This document shows positions 26,801 to 38,529 of a stretch of 64,000 nucleotides of DNA, piece after piece. Every line of letters starts with the position of its first letter. Position 1 is the stretch's first letter. The DNA comes from Metallyticus violacea. Its lineage: Eukaryota > Arthropoda > Insecta > Mantodea > Metallyticidae. The position numbers and the translations under genes were made by a program. The stretch is taken from NCBI GenBank assembly GCA_030762175.1, contig CM060830.1, forward strand, positions 46,526,001 to 46,590,000. Direction: 5' to 3'. The notes below the pieces were generated by a model that was not told the origin of the DNA, did not search any database, and worked only from the letters and a program-made list of their open reading frames with translations.

Positions 26801-27281
26801 TATCGTACAAAAAAGGGGAAAAAACTTCCCAAAAATGTGAGTCGCAGAGGAGGGCAAACGTCTCCAAATATGTTAAAAATACCTCACTATAGATCAGGAT
26901 AAATCTTCTGTCTTTAGGAGGGATCGGTTTCTAATCATCTTTACAATAGGCCTTTTAACTCCTCATGTACAGTGCCATGAAACAATTTTCCACTCTGCCA
27001 TTGCAAGGGTTTCTCGCGGCAAAGAACCTTAGTTTCTTAGCCGTCTCAAACTACGGTCTTAAGGAACAATGAATGGTACAAGGCGCACGTCAGCCCGTCC
27101 CATAAAACTTCCTAGGATTAGGGTGCGCTAATGACGGACAAAGGGGTTGAGAAGTATTGTCACAGTCATCCTGCACTGCATAGTCTCTCAGTGGCATTGT
27201 ATGTGTTGTACACCAGTTGCACCTTTTGGTAGTGTGAAATATATGGGGTATAAGTATTGAGTATTGGGAAACTAAAAAGAA

Positions 27282-27286
<5 letters not shown>

Positions 27287-27312
<26 letters not shown>
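27287..27312 (+). repeat. A-run passing into AAG microsatellite
   Basis: Ten A residues then about six GAA/AAG units. The text after it (KPVQSDEREIICRV) vaguely resembles the start of a transposase but is too short to call. Confidence 0.85.
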
Positions 27313-27316
<4 letters not shown>

Positions 27317-27657
27317 GTGCAATCAGATGAAAGGGAAATTATTTGTAGGGTCCCTTAATGTTTTTGCGATTAGGCAGTTAAGCATTGTCTACTGCTGAAT
27401 ATAATGCTATCTCTTTCTACTTTCCGTGTTTCAACTAAAAGCAATTGCAGTGTAATTAGTTATTTTTAAGATAATATGCATTTAAATCGTTTACTATAAT
27501 GCAAGTGTAGTTTAGAAGTAGTAGATAAGCCATCACAGTCTGTATGACGTAGACTGAGTGCAGAATTATCGTGCGTTTGATCTATTTGTAAGATGATCTA
27601 CATATCAACAGCTCATTCATTTTCACTAAGACATGCATCATATTCCAGCATCAATGA

Positions 27658-28020
27658 AGAGACCATTCAAAAAAAGGGAGAAGTGTTGTTACTGTATCAC
27701 CATACAAGAAGACATTTGCTAGTCCTCAGTTCAGCAAACTAAGGAAAAGAAGTTGGAATCGTGTTATTGTTTTTGTTATAGGAAGCGTATCGTCTGAAGA
27801 ATCTCTGCCTGCCATCTCTGCGATATTACTTGGCGGTGTTGTGAGAGAGCCTAGAATAAACTTCAAGAACAAAGCGGTTTCCAAATGTAATTCTGAAAAT
27901 GAGGATATTGAAAGTAAAGCTGTTATAGAAGACCGCTCTTCTGATTCCCTACTTGATCTTCCCATTGGAGAGTCGAAATCAACATCAAGAGATATTATGC
28001 TTACTCTGGGAATTATGTAA
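27658..28020 (+). pseudogene. 120-codon open segment: pogo/Tigger C-terminus-like or nested exon
   Basis: The plus strand is open from just after a TGA at 27655-27657 to a TAA at 28018-28020, with no start Met near its beginning. It starts KKGRSVVTVSPYKKTF, which resembles the basic linker (K.GR/K...T.SPYK) after the DDE domain of insect pogo/Tigger transposases. It goes on with KLRKRSWNR, SVSSEESLPAISAILLGG and an acidic, Ser-rich tail. No DDE domain is visible upstream. Alternatively, a pyrimidine-rich tract with AG at 27780-27781 and a GTAAGA at 28017-28022 would frame a 235-bp exon. I favour a transposon fragment, but the good reading frame deserves a check. Confidence 0.38.
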
Positions 28021-28399
28021 GAAATTATTTATTTCTGACCTTATAATCCATTCAACTTGTTTTTGTGGCGATGAAAACTTTTATTTCATTTTAATTTAGG
28101 TAAAGTATGCTTAATTTGATCAACATTTCTAATGAATGTTAATGGAATATAGTTTTATAATTTTTACCTAACAGTTTCGTATTATAATATGTATTTATTT
28201 GACTTTACATTAGATATTTACTAACGTAATGCTAGGGGCGTTCATATTACCAGCATGTTTGGTTAGATGAATAATTTACATTTCTTTAGACAATTTTGAC
28301 TTACAGCTTTTAAGTTGAAAATAAAAAATTCAAAATGAAAATATAGAAGTAACAGACTAAAGAAATTCAGCATAGCTAATCCGTAATAACGATGACGAC

Positions 28400-28400
<1 letters not shown>

Positions 28401-28444
<44 letters not shown>
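28401..28444 (+). repeat. ATA trinucleotide microsatellite
   Basis: About 14 perfect ATA units. Confidence 0.97.
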
Positions 28445-29531
28445 TTGCAAGGCAGAATTAAGGCCATTAGACCTTCTCTTGCGTTTAACCAGGTTTAAAT
28501 AATAAGTATATAAAATGAATGGAGATTATACATAGTAAAAGAAAATATGTACAACTTGGTAATGCATAAACCAGCAATAGATGACAGGAAATAAAGAAAA
28601 AGTAACACAAATATTAACACAATTATTATTTAAATACAATCTAAGTATACACAGTACGAACAAAATAAATATAAAATAAATCAGAAAATGTTAAGATTAT
28701 TGGCAAAGTTAACATTCATTAGCATTCTTATATATGGATGTAAAATAATAAATAGTACGAACAAAACGAAATGAGACGCCTAATTCTTATTCACTACGAT
28801 AAATAAATATCTGAATAATAGATTTAAAGGTAGTCAGACATGAACTACCTCTGATATCTTCAGGCAAGAAATTCCAAGACAGAAAAAGCTGAGTACAGAG
28901 ATATTTGATAATATGAAGTATTGTTGTGTTACATTGTGTTGGGAATTCGGAAGTGTAAAGAGAAGACAAGTTGTGAAAGTATTAATGGTTTGATACAGCA
29001 GAGAGGGAGAGTGGAGAAATCGCCTGTTCTTTAAACGAAGCCAATCAGTATTTAGGAACATGATCATGACGGCGAATATAAAAAACAAAGTGACCGCATG
29101 TGTAATGAACAGACTGAAGTATCTAGGCATTTAGATAGCTGTATAAAACGTTGCAATAATAACATTGAGCCAGAATCTGTAATAGGATTTTAAAGGATTT
29201 TCTACCTTTTCAAAGCATACAGGCTTAAGAAGACGCTGGGAATGCAAGTTTAAAAGAATATTTGAATTACGGAGCTGTAGAGCGTGAATGCAGGGTCAAG
29301 GGCTATAGTGCATGTGCAAATATCAGCTTGTAGTTAGTTTGAGGAAGACTTTCTCAGCGAATGGCCTTGCGTTCCGTATAGCTCGGTTCTTTCATTGTGT
29401 GTAAATTGTCTTAACTGTTCTTCGTTAGTTATACCACTACACAAATAAGTCTTGATGAACGGGTTTTATATAAGATACATGTGTGAAACGGACTCTTGCA
29501 AAGCAATGATAAGACGCTTGGTAAGAAAATA

Positions 29532-30569
29532 CCAGGGGCGTTCGAAAATGATTAACTATAGCAGTTTTGTACCCTTTAGTTTTCAGCACAAGGTATCTCT
29601 CAATATACTCCTTACCAACGTCAATGCACCTTCCTAGTAACTTCATTATGACGTCGTGAAACGATTGTTTGGGAGCACTACACCACCCACCAGTCGTGCA
29701 AAGCTGTCTGAACTTCCTCGTTGTTGCTGAATATTTACCTCAAGGAGTCATTAATGCTTCAATAAGGTATAATCAGACGGAGCGACATCAGGTGTGGTGC
29801 AATGTTGCTGGTGAGTGTTCCCCTTTCGCCGTTGCTGAACCCTGCGTGCACCGGAAGTGTTCGAAAAAACGGTGATTATGTGTTTGCCCAAAGATTGAGC
29901 AGCACGAAATTTCTTGGGTCGGGGACTCCCTGGATGTTTCCATTGCATGGATTGTACTTTCTTCTATGGTACGTGGTAGTGATACATTACTCGACACCAC
30001 TCATCAGCTTCTGAAATATATCTTCATTATGCAGGTATGCTTCTTTTCCAGTAACCGACGACAGACTTCAACCTTTTAGCTCTTCTACAACGTGCAACAC
30101 AACGTACGTACACTTTTTTCATATTAATGATGTTAAGGATTACGTGGCCAAGGCGTGCCTGACATTTCATTTCATCAAAGGTTATGCGCCTATGATTCTC
30201 AATGTTCCTGGAGGACCAGTACTCACATTCTTGATCCAGCTTCCTTGTCGCTGCGAATCCATTGCCAGTTGTAAACAGTCTTCTATGCAGAAGCTTCTTG
30301 ACCATATACAGAAATTAAAAATCTATTAATATAATTTTGTTTTGACACCTTCTTGCCATAAAAGCCATGCAGTCCATATTTTTCCATGACAGTCCACTTC
30401 CATCTTGTCCACGTCTTTCTCTACTTGACAACAAATGAACACTGTCTGTTCGCTACACACTCTGATTAAAACTCGCAATAGTATCAGATTATCACCCTTA
30501 GAATGTGCACATAGATTAGGTGGCATTCTTAAAACATTTCTATTTTAAATCATTTTTGAGCACCCATCG
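29532..30569 (-). mobile_element. Mariner-like element with TIRs and TA duplication (decayed)
   Basis: This is a 1038-bp mariner-family DNA transposon on the minus strand. Its ends form 30-bp imperfect inverted repeats (about 22 of 30 match; left starts CCAGGGGCGTTCGAAAATG, right reads CGATGGGTGCTCAAAAATG inwards). They are flanked by TA at 29530-29531 and 30570-30571, the mariner target site. Fragments of transposase are readable in shifting frames: RRITFDEM (helix-turn-helix region), KSVVGYWKRS, WKHPGSPRPKKF and APSDYTLL near the third catalytic position. Stops and frameshifts break the reading, so it is non-functional. At about 1.04 kb it is shorter than the usual 1.3 kb. It shares ends and protein pieces with the copy at 36101-37166. 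Confidence 0.85.
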
Positions 30570-30574
30570 TATCC

Positions 30575-30770
30575 CTGATGGAGAAGCTGTTCATCAATTG
30601 ATTAAAATGTTGCGAGAGGCAGGATCTCTCAATGATTAGAGACGTGTTCCAAACCGCCGTCCATGTTCTTATGGAAGAAAATATAAGATGAAATGCAGAA
30701 ATTTCTTACGCAGATGTGCGCAATGCATTGCCGGCGATGGGCATCCTTTTAAATATCTCTTATGATGTAC
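30575..30770 (+). mobile_element. Small helix-turn-helix transposase fragment
   Basis: Immediately right of the mariner element, the plus strand reads RIPDGEAVHQLIKMLREAGSLND, a stop, then RRVPNRRPCS. The pattern R(I/V)P....V..L...LRE.GS followed by a basic NRRP segment resembles the N-terminal helix-turn-helix of the same broad transposase class as 58328-58790. Only about 60 codons are left. The neighbouring mariner may have inserted into or beside it. Identification rests on a short motif and is tentative. Confidence 0.4.
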
Positions 30771-31429
30771 AATAATTTCTATTGTTATAACTTAAAAAAT
30801 ATAGTGTTTTGTATGCTTTCAGGAAATATAAATAGCAAAGTAAAAACACTAACTTTGTGCATTGCGACAGTCTCACCTTTTCAGTTACGGGGGCGGCATT
30901 GCTTCAGTAAGCAGCCGCGTTCAGGCGGCCCACAACTTAAATACTCTCACTGTAGATATCAGCCTTTTTAGTCTAAAAGGAAAGGTTTTGTTAGAATTGG
31001 TTGGAGCGTGATCTTACGAGAAGATAACGGTCTTTGTTGGCCGAACAAAATAAGTGTGACTATTGCTCCATTAAAGAGCGGTTCTGTAATTTACTATTAT
31101 CTCCACCTGACATTGCTAAATAAATGGAAAATTATTTCACTTCTGGCTATGCAATTTATTGAATCTCGGGATCTTATAATTCGAACTGGCAGGCAATAAT
31201 TGTTTAAATATTGTTTTAGATCTGTGAGTTTCTGAAGAAGGCTCTGCACACATACTGGTTAATATTCTGTCAGATGATGCAGCAATCCAACCCTTTCTGC
31301 AAGGGATCGATACTAAAGCAAATATTGGTTTGTCAGTGAAATAAGTCCAGAGCTCCCTCTATCTCTGAAGCATAATCACACGGAGGTAAAGTACTTTGGC
31401 ACTTATGCCTGGAACTATGCGAGTAATTC

Positions 31430-31620
31430 TGAATCTGAGTACTGTTCATGCTGCTGTGCTCTCGCATTAACGAGGTGTGCCGGCTACTGGGCGGCTATTT
31501 TCTTAGTACCGCTAATTGCTGTTCCATTACCCCGGGTTTTCATTAGCAAAGTGCGGCTAGTTTCCTCGCCGCCGCCTCCATTAGCCACCATCTGTTGCAA
31601 GCGCCTTGTTCTTCATTATT
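31430..31620. promoter_or_regulatory. Candidate intronic enhancer, ATTA-rich GC island
   Basis: A roughly 180-bp block with much higher GC than its surroundings carries repeated homeodomain cores: GCATTAAC near 31464, CTAATTG at 31512-31518, CCATTAC near 31524, TCATTAGC near 31540 and CCATTAGCC near 31578. An E box CATCTG lies at 31589-31594. No reading frame or transposon feature explains it. The spacing of similar ATTA-containing words is suggestive of an enhancer. Confidence 0.3.
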
Positions 31621-31959
31621 TTTCATAACGTTTCTGCTAAAGAGATCGCGCTACATTTATTTTAAAAAAGCATGTATACCGTAAAGAACAGAGTCCGGTC
31701 CGCGAGTCATTTAGTCCAAACTCGGCAGAAAACCATCAACGTATTCTCTTTCTGCTCACTTCCTCCTTCGCTTTATTTAAAAGCCGCCAGCATATTCACC
31801 GAAATGCGGCTTTTAATACATTAGAAGAAACCTTGTCAGAGATATTTATTCACGTCTTTTACTTATATCAATATTTCAAAGTTCATCTTTGAACGATAAC
31901 AAAAATTCTTCAAAATATTTAGCTCATTGTCATAAAGAACCTACGAGGTGCTTCCGGCC

Positions 31960-32035
31960 TTTTTTTAGAATAATATTTAACTCCCGTTTTTACTACTGAG
32001 GCACCATAAGCGGCGAACAGACGATACATGAGATT
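31960..32035 (-). repeat. Truncated family 1 SINE interrupted by another copy
   Basis: Only the 3' end of the family is present (TTTAACTCCCGTTTTTACTAC, GAGGCACCATAAG, ATACATGAGAT). It stops exactly where the T-run of the next copy begins. The adjoining copy at 32036 probably inserted into it. Confidence 0.68.
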
Positions 32036-32302
32036 TTTTTTAATGGTGTTTAACGCCCGTTTTTACTACTGAGGAATCACAGGGAGATACGCGAGATGAA
32101 ATGATATATTGGGAAACGATTTTTTTTTTTTAAGGAAGGAAACGTTTCAGGGCTAAGTTCGGGTACCTCCCCGGCATTTCCCAGGACTGAGGAAAACCTG
32201 AAGAAAAAAAAAACTCCGTCATGGAGGACGTTCCTGGCGGGATTCGAAACCCAGACCTGCCGCTCACGAGTCCGTGCCTTAACGACCTCGGCTACCCGGC
32301 CT
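32036..32302 (-). repeat. Family 1 SINE, nearly complete
   Basis: After a T-run it carries TTTAACGCCCGTTTTTACTAC, AAGGAAGGAAACGTTTCAGG, CTCCCCGGCATTTC, an A-run, the B box GGGATTCGAAACCC and an A-box region CCTTAACGACCTCGGCTACC. The head is better kept than in most copies. It abuts the truncated copy at 31960. Confidence 0.8.
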
Positions 32303-35300
32303 GACTATCTTATGTAAATTATAGAGTACAAATAAAAGTATAATTTTTCAATTTCAAATGCTTCTCACATCTCTGAATTAGCATTTAAATATCCCTAAAA
32401 TAACAAATAGTCCAATTCTTTGTGTGCAAAATGCTGGAAGACAGTGTCCTTCATTTAGTTATCCTTCGTAAATATACATCCTCGAGGATCAGATTTCAGT
32501 TTTGAAAATATAAAATCGTCTTTGGGGACAATATTTGGGCTACATGGTGGATGATTCAGCTCCTGGAAGCCACATGCATTCACAGCAGTCTAGGTAAAAG
32601 TAACCGTATGGACTAGTGCGTTATTGTGCAGCAAACAACTGCTCCACTTAGCATTCAAAGTCTCTTTTCTTTGGCGGCAGTGCGCAATTCAGGCGGTCAA
32701 GTTTTTCCTCTAGATATTTTTACCTGGCACACTTTAAGAACAATATATACCTGGTATTTTTTATAATTAGTCCAAAGCTTCATTTTTGTCTAATCTTTCA
32801 GTTCTAAAAAATCCATTGGACAAGAATTTTAGAAATATTATTTATCTGTATACTAGATTATATTTTTTGTTATATTCCATATAAATTATATTTCATTATA
32901 TTTCACTTTAATAATTGGAACAATTATTTTATTCTTAATATATCTACAGCTTTTATTCTTTATTGTAACCTTGAATGTTTCGACAACTTAATAAAATAAA
33001 TAGTTAAAAATTCAAATATTATTGAAAAACTGTTAAAATCTGGAAAATCTGTGCAATGGATGCATGAGTAGCTCTGTTCTACTTTTAATACATTATTGCA
33101 ACCACATTTACTTCTCGGCCTCCTGTGACGAATTCTAATGGTACTTTCTCGATACTACGAAAAAAAAAAAACAAAAAAAACAACAAAAAAAAACTTCTGA
33201 CAATATTCCACGTGCACTTGCATTTGAAATGATGAAAAAATTCGGGGCACAGGCGTTTTAGAAAACTCCAATCTTGCAGTTATTTATTTTGTCTCCATAC
33301 ACCTACTACTCAGAACTTTCTCTTCGACAAAGGAAATGATTTACTGTGTCAACACATCCACTGGTCTCACGGAGTCACCTTCAAGGCTGTCTCTTCTCAA
33401 ATGAAATAATTTTGAACACTGTTTCACAGTGGAATATGAAGGGAAGCTTCCCTATGCATACCATCAAGGCATTGTGTAATATCCCTAGGTAATGTTTACA
33501 TTACTGAAACATGTGAATATCGGATAGCATGGACTTTTAATCAGGATGGAAACTTATGAACTCAAAAACTGGACACGAAAACAGAAACATAAATTTTGCA
33601 TTTCTTTTACCGGGATCAGTAAATACTTTTTACGACACATAAATAATATTAAGTATACTCAATAAAAGTCTAGTAATCAACATGGTCTAATTTAAATTTC
33701 TCTAGAAGTTACGATCTGAATTCAGAATATGGAGACAGCAGTCCAAGCGGGAAATTTTTCTGACTGCCAAGTTTCTACATATTTAGTACAAAATATTCAA
33801 CTCCATGACGATAAATTAATAATATAATATTACTATATCATTATTCTGATAACAACATGCAATAATACCCAATTGTACTTATTTACATATTTATTGACAA
33901 ATCAACAATGCTTACCCTGAATTGCAGGCTGCCAAAATGGACACAGTATAACAATATATATGTGAAGAGTTATAGAAACAAATAACTTAAATAAAAAATG
34001 AAGAGCAGTGTAACAAAATGGCGGAAAAAAAAAACAGAAAACAAACACGTATAAAAAGAATGTGAATTATGATAAGGAAATCTTATTTAAATATTTTGTG
34101 CTCTGTAAGGGTTCTTATTGGCTTACAGAGAGGGACGAAGTAGTAATAAAGAAGCACGATCTATCTCTTTTATCTTCATTTTCTGTAAATCAAACCTTTT
34201 CCAGCGTACCACGGGCTAATGACTTCTATGTTCTGAATTTTATATTTTTCCTTACAGTATGGTACCGTGGTGTTATAGATATTTATCTTTTTCTTGATTC
34301 ACTTTCTCAGTTTGGCCCTTATGATTTTCAAATCTAATGGTGAATTATAACCCATATTGTGTTTAATGGGATGGCAATCATATCAATTCTTCTTAATGCG
34401 CCGTTAGTTGCCAGAGAGTGAACTTCTTCGAAGACCACGAAATGAATGTTACTGACTAATAAGTTCCATAACACAAGTTCAGAATTTTCATGATTTTAAT
34501 GCAGGAAAAATACTTTGGTCATTATTATTTTAGTATTTGGAGATATTTGTAATTGCACAAAAATTTATTAGGAAAATATCTGATATTGAAGTTGTCATGA
34601 GTTGAATGTTTTGTTGTGGAAGGCAAGGCTTAAATTTGTACAGCTCAGAAATGCCCAGGTCGGGGTCGCATGTCAAAATGATCTGGTGATGTCGTATATT
34701 TATCGAAGAGCGGTTTCTCGTAGTTAAAAAATAACTGTTGCATATGGGAAATTTGTACGTCATGTTACTCTGAGGGACATGTATAAAAATTTAATTTGAT
34801 ATGAAATGGGTCGGCCGTCTACGCACATTCCATGAGTTTTCCCTGAGGAAGACAGATCTTCCGTATCTCCAGCACAGGGGATCACAGGGATATCAACTGA
34901 AGTAACAGAGGGACGGCTTTCCCCAGAATTGCGAAAAGAGCCTTATTCTCTTGGGTTTCATGCAGCAGTAGTGGATTAACTTTAGACAATTACACTGTGC
35001 ATTACTGTTGTACCAAGTATAAATAGAATGTATTATTACTACTGCTGTTAAACATGACTTTAATTAAAATATGAACTACCTGAGATCTCTGTATTTAATG
35101 ACTTAATGCGCTTCATTATACAAACACAAGCAGGACTAAACAGCGGTTCTTAACTTGTAGCTCATGAACCCACGGCGGGTCGCCATGTTTTTTCAAGAAA
35201 TTCTTGGCAAAAATAACATGATTACAATTACCAATAGGCAGATAGGCTTTTTTCATGTAAAAACGATTTTCTATGGCCTTTATAGCACAGAAGGTGTAAA

Positions 35301-35734
35301 AAGATAAATAAATAAAATCTACAATCTGTCAACTGACATTTTCAAAGCACCTAAAATCTTAAATTGTGATTGTTTAGCTTTCATAGACTTGGAAACATAT
35401 CACATTTTAAATAGAGATAAACGTGCTTTAAGAAATTATACATCGGAAATGTTCAGTGAACTACATGAAATGAAATGTGAACAGGAATTGCATGAAGATG
35501 AAATCAAAAGGGAATGATAAGAGCACTTTAATGTTTTTTGCCGCTAATTCACAGATAAGTCAACGTGAATTGGCCAAAGATAACGGAGACGAAAGAAATG
35601 GAATTGCCGTATTTACATAAAGCAATTGTGGAGAATGATTCGTTGTTGAGCAACATTTCTGTGACGAGTAAAAGGGGAACATTTAGGCATTAAAAATAAA
35701 TTAAAGTTTACCTCCTAAAATAATGCCCCAAAAG

Positions 35735-35736
<2 letters not shown>

Positions 35737-35779
<43 letters not shown>
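35737..35779 (+). repeat. AT dinucleotide microsatellite
   Basis: About 21 AT units directly abutting the foldback repeat. Confidence 0.97.
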
Positions 35780-35781
<2 letters not shown>

Positions 35782-35990
35782 AAAAAGTTACACTTGAGAT
35801 CGCTATATTTCGGACTCCCACGAAATATAAAGTCGCTTGTCTTCTTGCCATAGAAGGACTCCACGAGTCCGAAATATAGCGATCTCAAGTGTGACTTTTT
35901 CTTAATATTTATCCTTTTGTACTATTATAATTACTGTTAATTTGTTACATTGTTAATAGTGTTACTTTATTTTATTTTTATTTTATATTA
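35778..35990 (+). repeat. Foldback repeat with 39-bp arms
   Basis: Arms at about 35778-35816 and 35865-35904 are inverted repeats differing at one position (TAAGAAAAAGTTACACTTGA on the left pairs with TCAAGTGTGACTTTTTCTTA on the right). They are separated by a loop of about 48 bp. The right arm and the downstream AT-rich tail (GTTAATTTGTTACATTG) recur at 9453-9600. It may be a MITE or the end of a larger repeat. It sits directly next to an AT microsatellite. Confidence 0.72.
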
Positions 35991-36100
35991 TATATAATTC
36001 CTACCGTATTAATACACAATTATCAAGTACGAAAACTTATAGTAGATTTTAAAAGAACATTATGTAAACTAATACAGGAAATATATAATATGAAAATTTA

Positions 36101-37166
36101 TAGGGGCGTATAAATGTTTTACAATAGAGCTATATAACCGAATGATATTAGTATGCCATACAGACTTAGATAGCTGTTGTAAGTACAGTGTGTTTTGAAA
36201 GACAGTGTTTGTTTGTTGTCAAGCAGAGAAAGACATGGACAAGATGGCAGGCAACTATCACGGATGGTTTTTGTGGAAGGATGGTTCCAAGACTGCAGAG
36301 GTTCTTAGACCTTTACCTGCGGTATGTGGTTAAGAAGACCGTTCACAAATGGGTCAATAGGTTCGCCAGCGGCAAGAAATCCCACGATAACGAAATGTGA
36401 TTACTGGTCGTATGAACATCACGGTCTTCCAGAAACTTTGCGGGTGTATAAATTGATTATGGGCTGATAGGCACATAACCTTTGATGAACTGGAATGTCA
36501 AAAAGGCTTCGGCTGCGGAACCCTGCACATTATTATTCACCATATGAAAAAGATATGCACACGTTCCAAGTGATTTGACACAGTCACAGAAGGACGAAGG
36601 TTGAAGTCTGTCGTCGGCTATTGGAAATGTACGATGAAGATGCACTATCACACACCAGAGAGGATAGTTCAACCCGGGAGTCCCCGGCCCAAGAAATTTC
36701 GTGCTGTTCCAGCTGTGAGCAAACTGATGACCGTCTTTTGGGGCGCTTCAGTTATATTACTAATAAAGTGTCAACAGCGAGGTCAACGGCGAAAGAGAAA
36801 GTGGTGGACAAGAATGACAAGGCGCGGTTCCACACGACCACAAAGTTGACATCTCTGTAGTTGATTGTTGTGCCGCACCCACCATACTTTTGGGATCTCA
36901 CTCCGTCTGATTATGCATTTATTCGAAAGCATGAAGGACTCCTGCGAGATCAAAAAACTCGGCTACAACGAGGAAATTCAGGCAGCTGTCCAGAATTTGT
37001 GGTGTAGTGCTCCCAAACAAAGGTTTTGCGACGCCATAATGAAATTACCAGCAAGATTGTAACGGTGCTTTGACGTTGGTGGGGAGAGATCTCATGTGTA
37101 TGGAACCATATTGCTAATAAACAAGGTACAGAAACGGCTACATTAAGCACTTTCGAACATCCCCCG
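36101..37166 (+). mobile_element. Second mariner-like element of the same family (decayed)
   Basis: This plus-strand relative of the element at 29532-30569 has a right end matching that element's end after reverse complement (GGGGGATGTTCGAAAGTGC read inwards, TA at 37167-37168). Its left end near 36101 (AGGGGCGTATAAATG) is more degraded. Transposase pieces appear in order: TVHKWVNRFASGKK (36.34 kb), HITFDELECQ (36.47 kb), KSVVGYWK, PGSPRPKKFRAVP and TVFW (36.6-36.75 kb), HPPYFWDLTPSDYAF (36.87-36.92 kb) and a C-terminal part resembling QRFCDAIMKLP. These are standard mariner blocks. Multiple stops and frameshifts show it is dead. The downstream non-coding 90 bp matches the other copy well. 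Confidence 0.82.
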
Positions 37167-37987
37167 TACTTGTATTTTTCTACTGAGAAAGGTAATTAAA
37201 AGTTTTCATACGAACATTTGTTTTCATCATAAAATTCACAATCTACCCGTTTAACTGGTACAGTTTATAGTCAGTTTCATCAAATGAGCTGCAAAAAGAA
37301 ATTTTGGAAACAAACGAAGACTGATCTCTGGGATTATTTTCTAAGGCAATCCTGTCCAACTCGTCCGCAATGCCCTTTCATGGCACCTTTCACAACTAAT
37401 TTCCAAACTAACTTTAAATTAATATTTGATGACTTTTTTTGCCCTCCATTTGATTTTTTTAAAGCATTATCCTTCTTATGATTCACTTTATTGCAGTGCC
37501 AATAAACTACCTACCATGACAGAGTATCATCAAGTCGATATTGAGACACCCCGTTTACCCTCAAAATAATTTTAATTCCAAAAAACTGTGCCACAAACAA
37601 TGAGCAAACAATTTATAACAGCCTTACAATAGAAATGTTCCAAGTTTCTTGTTTTCAGACTAAGATTCAATATTACTTGTAAGCTTGTGAAATACGTTTT
37701 GAGTGCCTTGTGCTGTGATAAATTGTACATTCGACATGTTTTAAGTGCTTTTTCCTTATTTTTTAAACGTTAAATTATTCAGTTGTTAACCGATTATATT
37801 TTAAGCATAACTGTTCTTAAAATGGCAAAGATATGATAGCTTTAACAGTGAATAGGAGGACCAGTTTTGCTTTATTGGAAACAAAGTAAAATCCGTGTGT
37901 TTACTGTGTAATACTAGAGTTTCTGTTCCTAAAAGAAATAAAATAATAATGAGCGACATTTTGTGAGTGAGAAAACACTGCTAATAA

Positions 37988-38032
<45 letters not shown>
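37988..38032 (+). repeat. ATT trinucleotide microsatellite
   Basis: About 14 perfect ATT units. Confidence 0.97.
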
Positions 38033-38529
38033 GAAAACCCACCTGCATCCGTGCATTCCCCGGTGTACCGCAGATGCTCTCTTGGAAGATGTAGATACAA
38101 AAGATGTCGTCAGAGTAACCAAGGTGCAGCATTAACCACCCCTGCCCTCACCATACTTATCACGAGTGATAGATACATTGAAAATAACAGACGAAAAAAA
38201 AATCACTAGTGAAAAAGTTCGAATGAAAATCAAAGGGCTGAAGAAGTCAACGGGCTTAGATTTTGCTATAGCAGTGATGACGCATATGAAAATGAAATGT
38301 TTTTTGAACAGAACAACAAAAGAGACGTACAACGAAATTAATTCCAAACCACTTGCACGCCGATTTAAAACCTTCAAGCTAAAATGTAATAATTCTTACT
38401 TACAGAAGTAGGGTTTTCGGATTTGGATTCCCTTGCACAGCTCTTTCAAAAGGGGGAAAAAAATGAATAACGCTTCACCAAGTAGCATCAACTCATCCGT
38501 CAAGCAAAATCATACAGCGCTTTCGTTAG

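Noticed and set aside
38160..38411. Complementary open frames on both strands next to an ATT microsatellite
   Set aside because: Lysine-rich text from A-rich sequence, with no recognisable domain or splice support.
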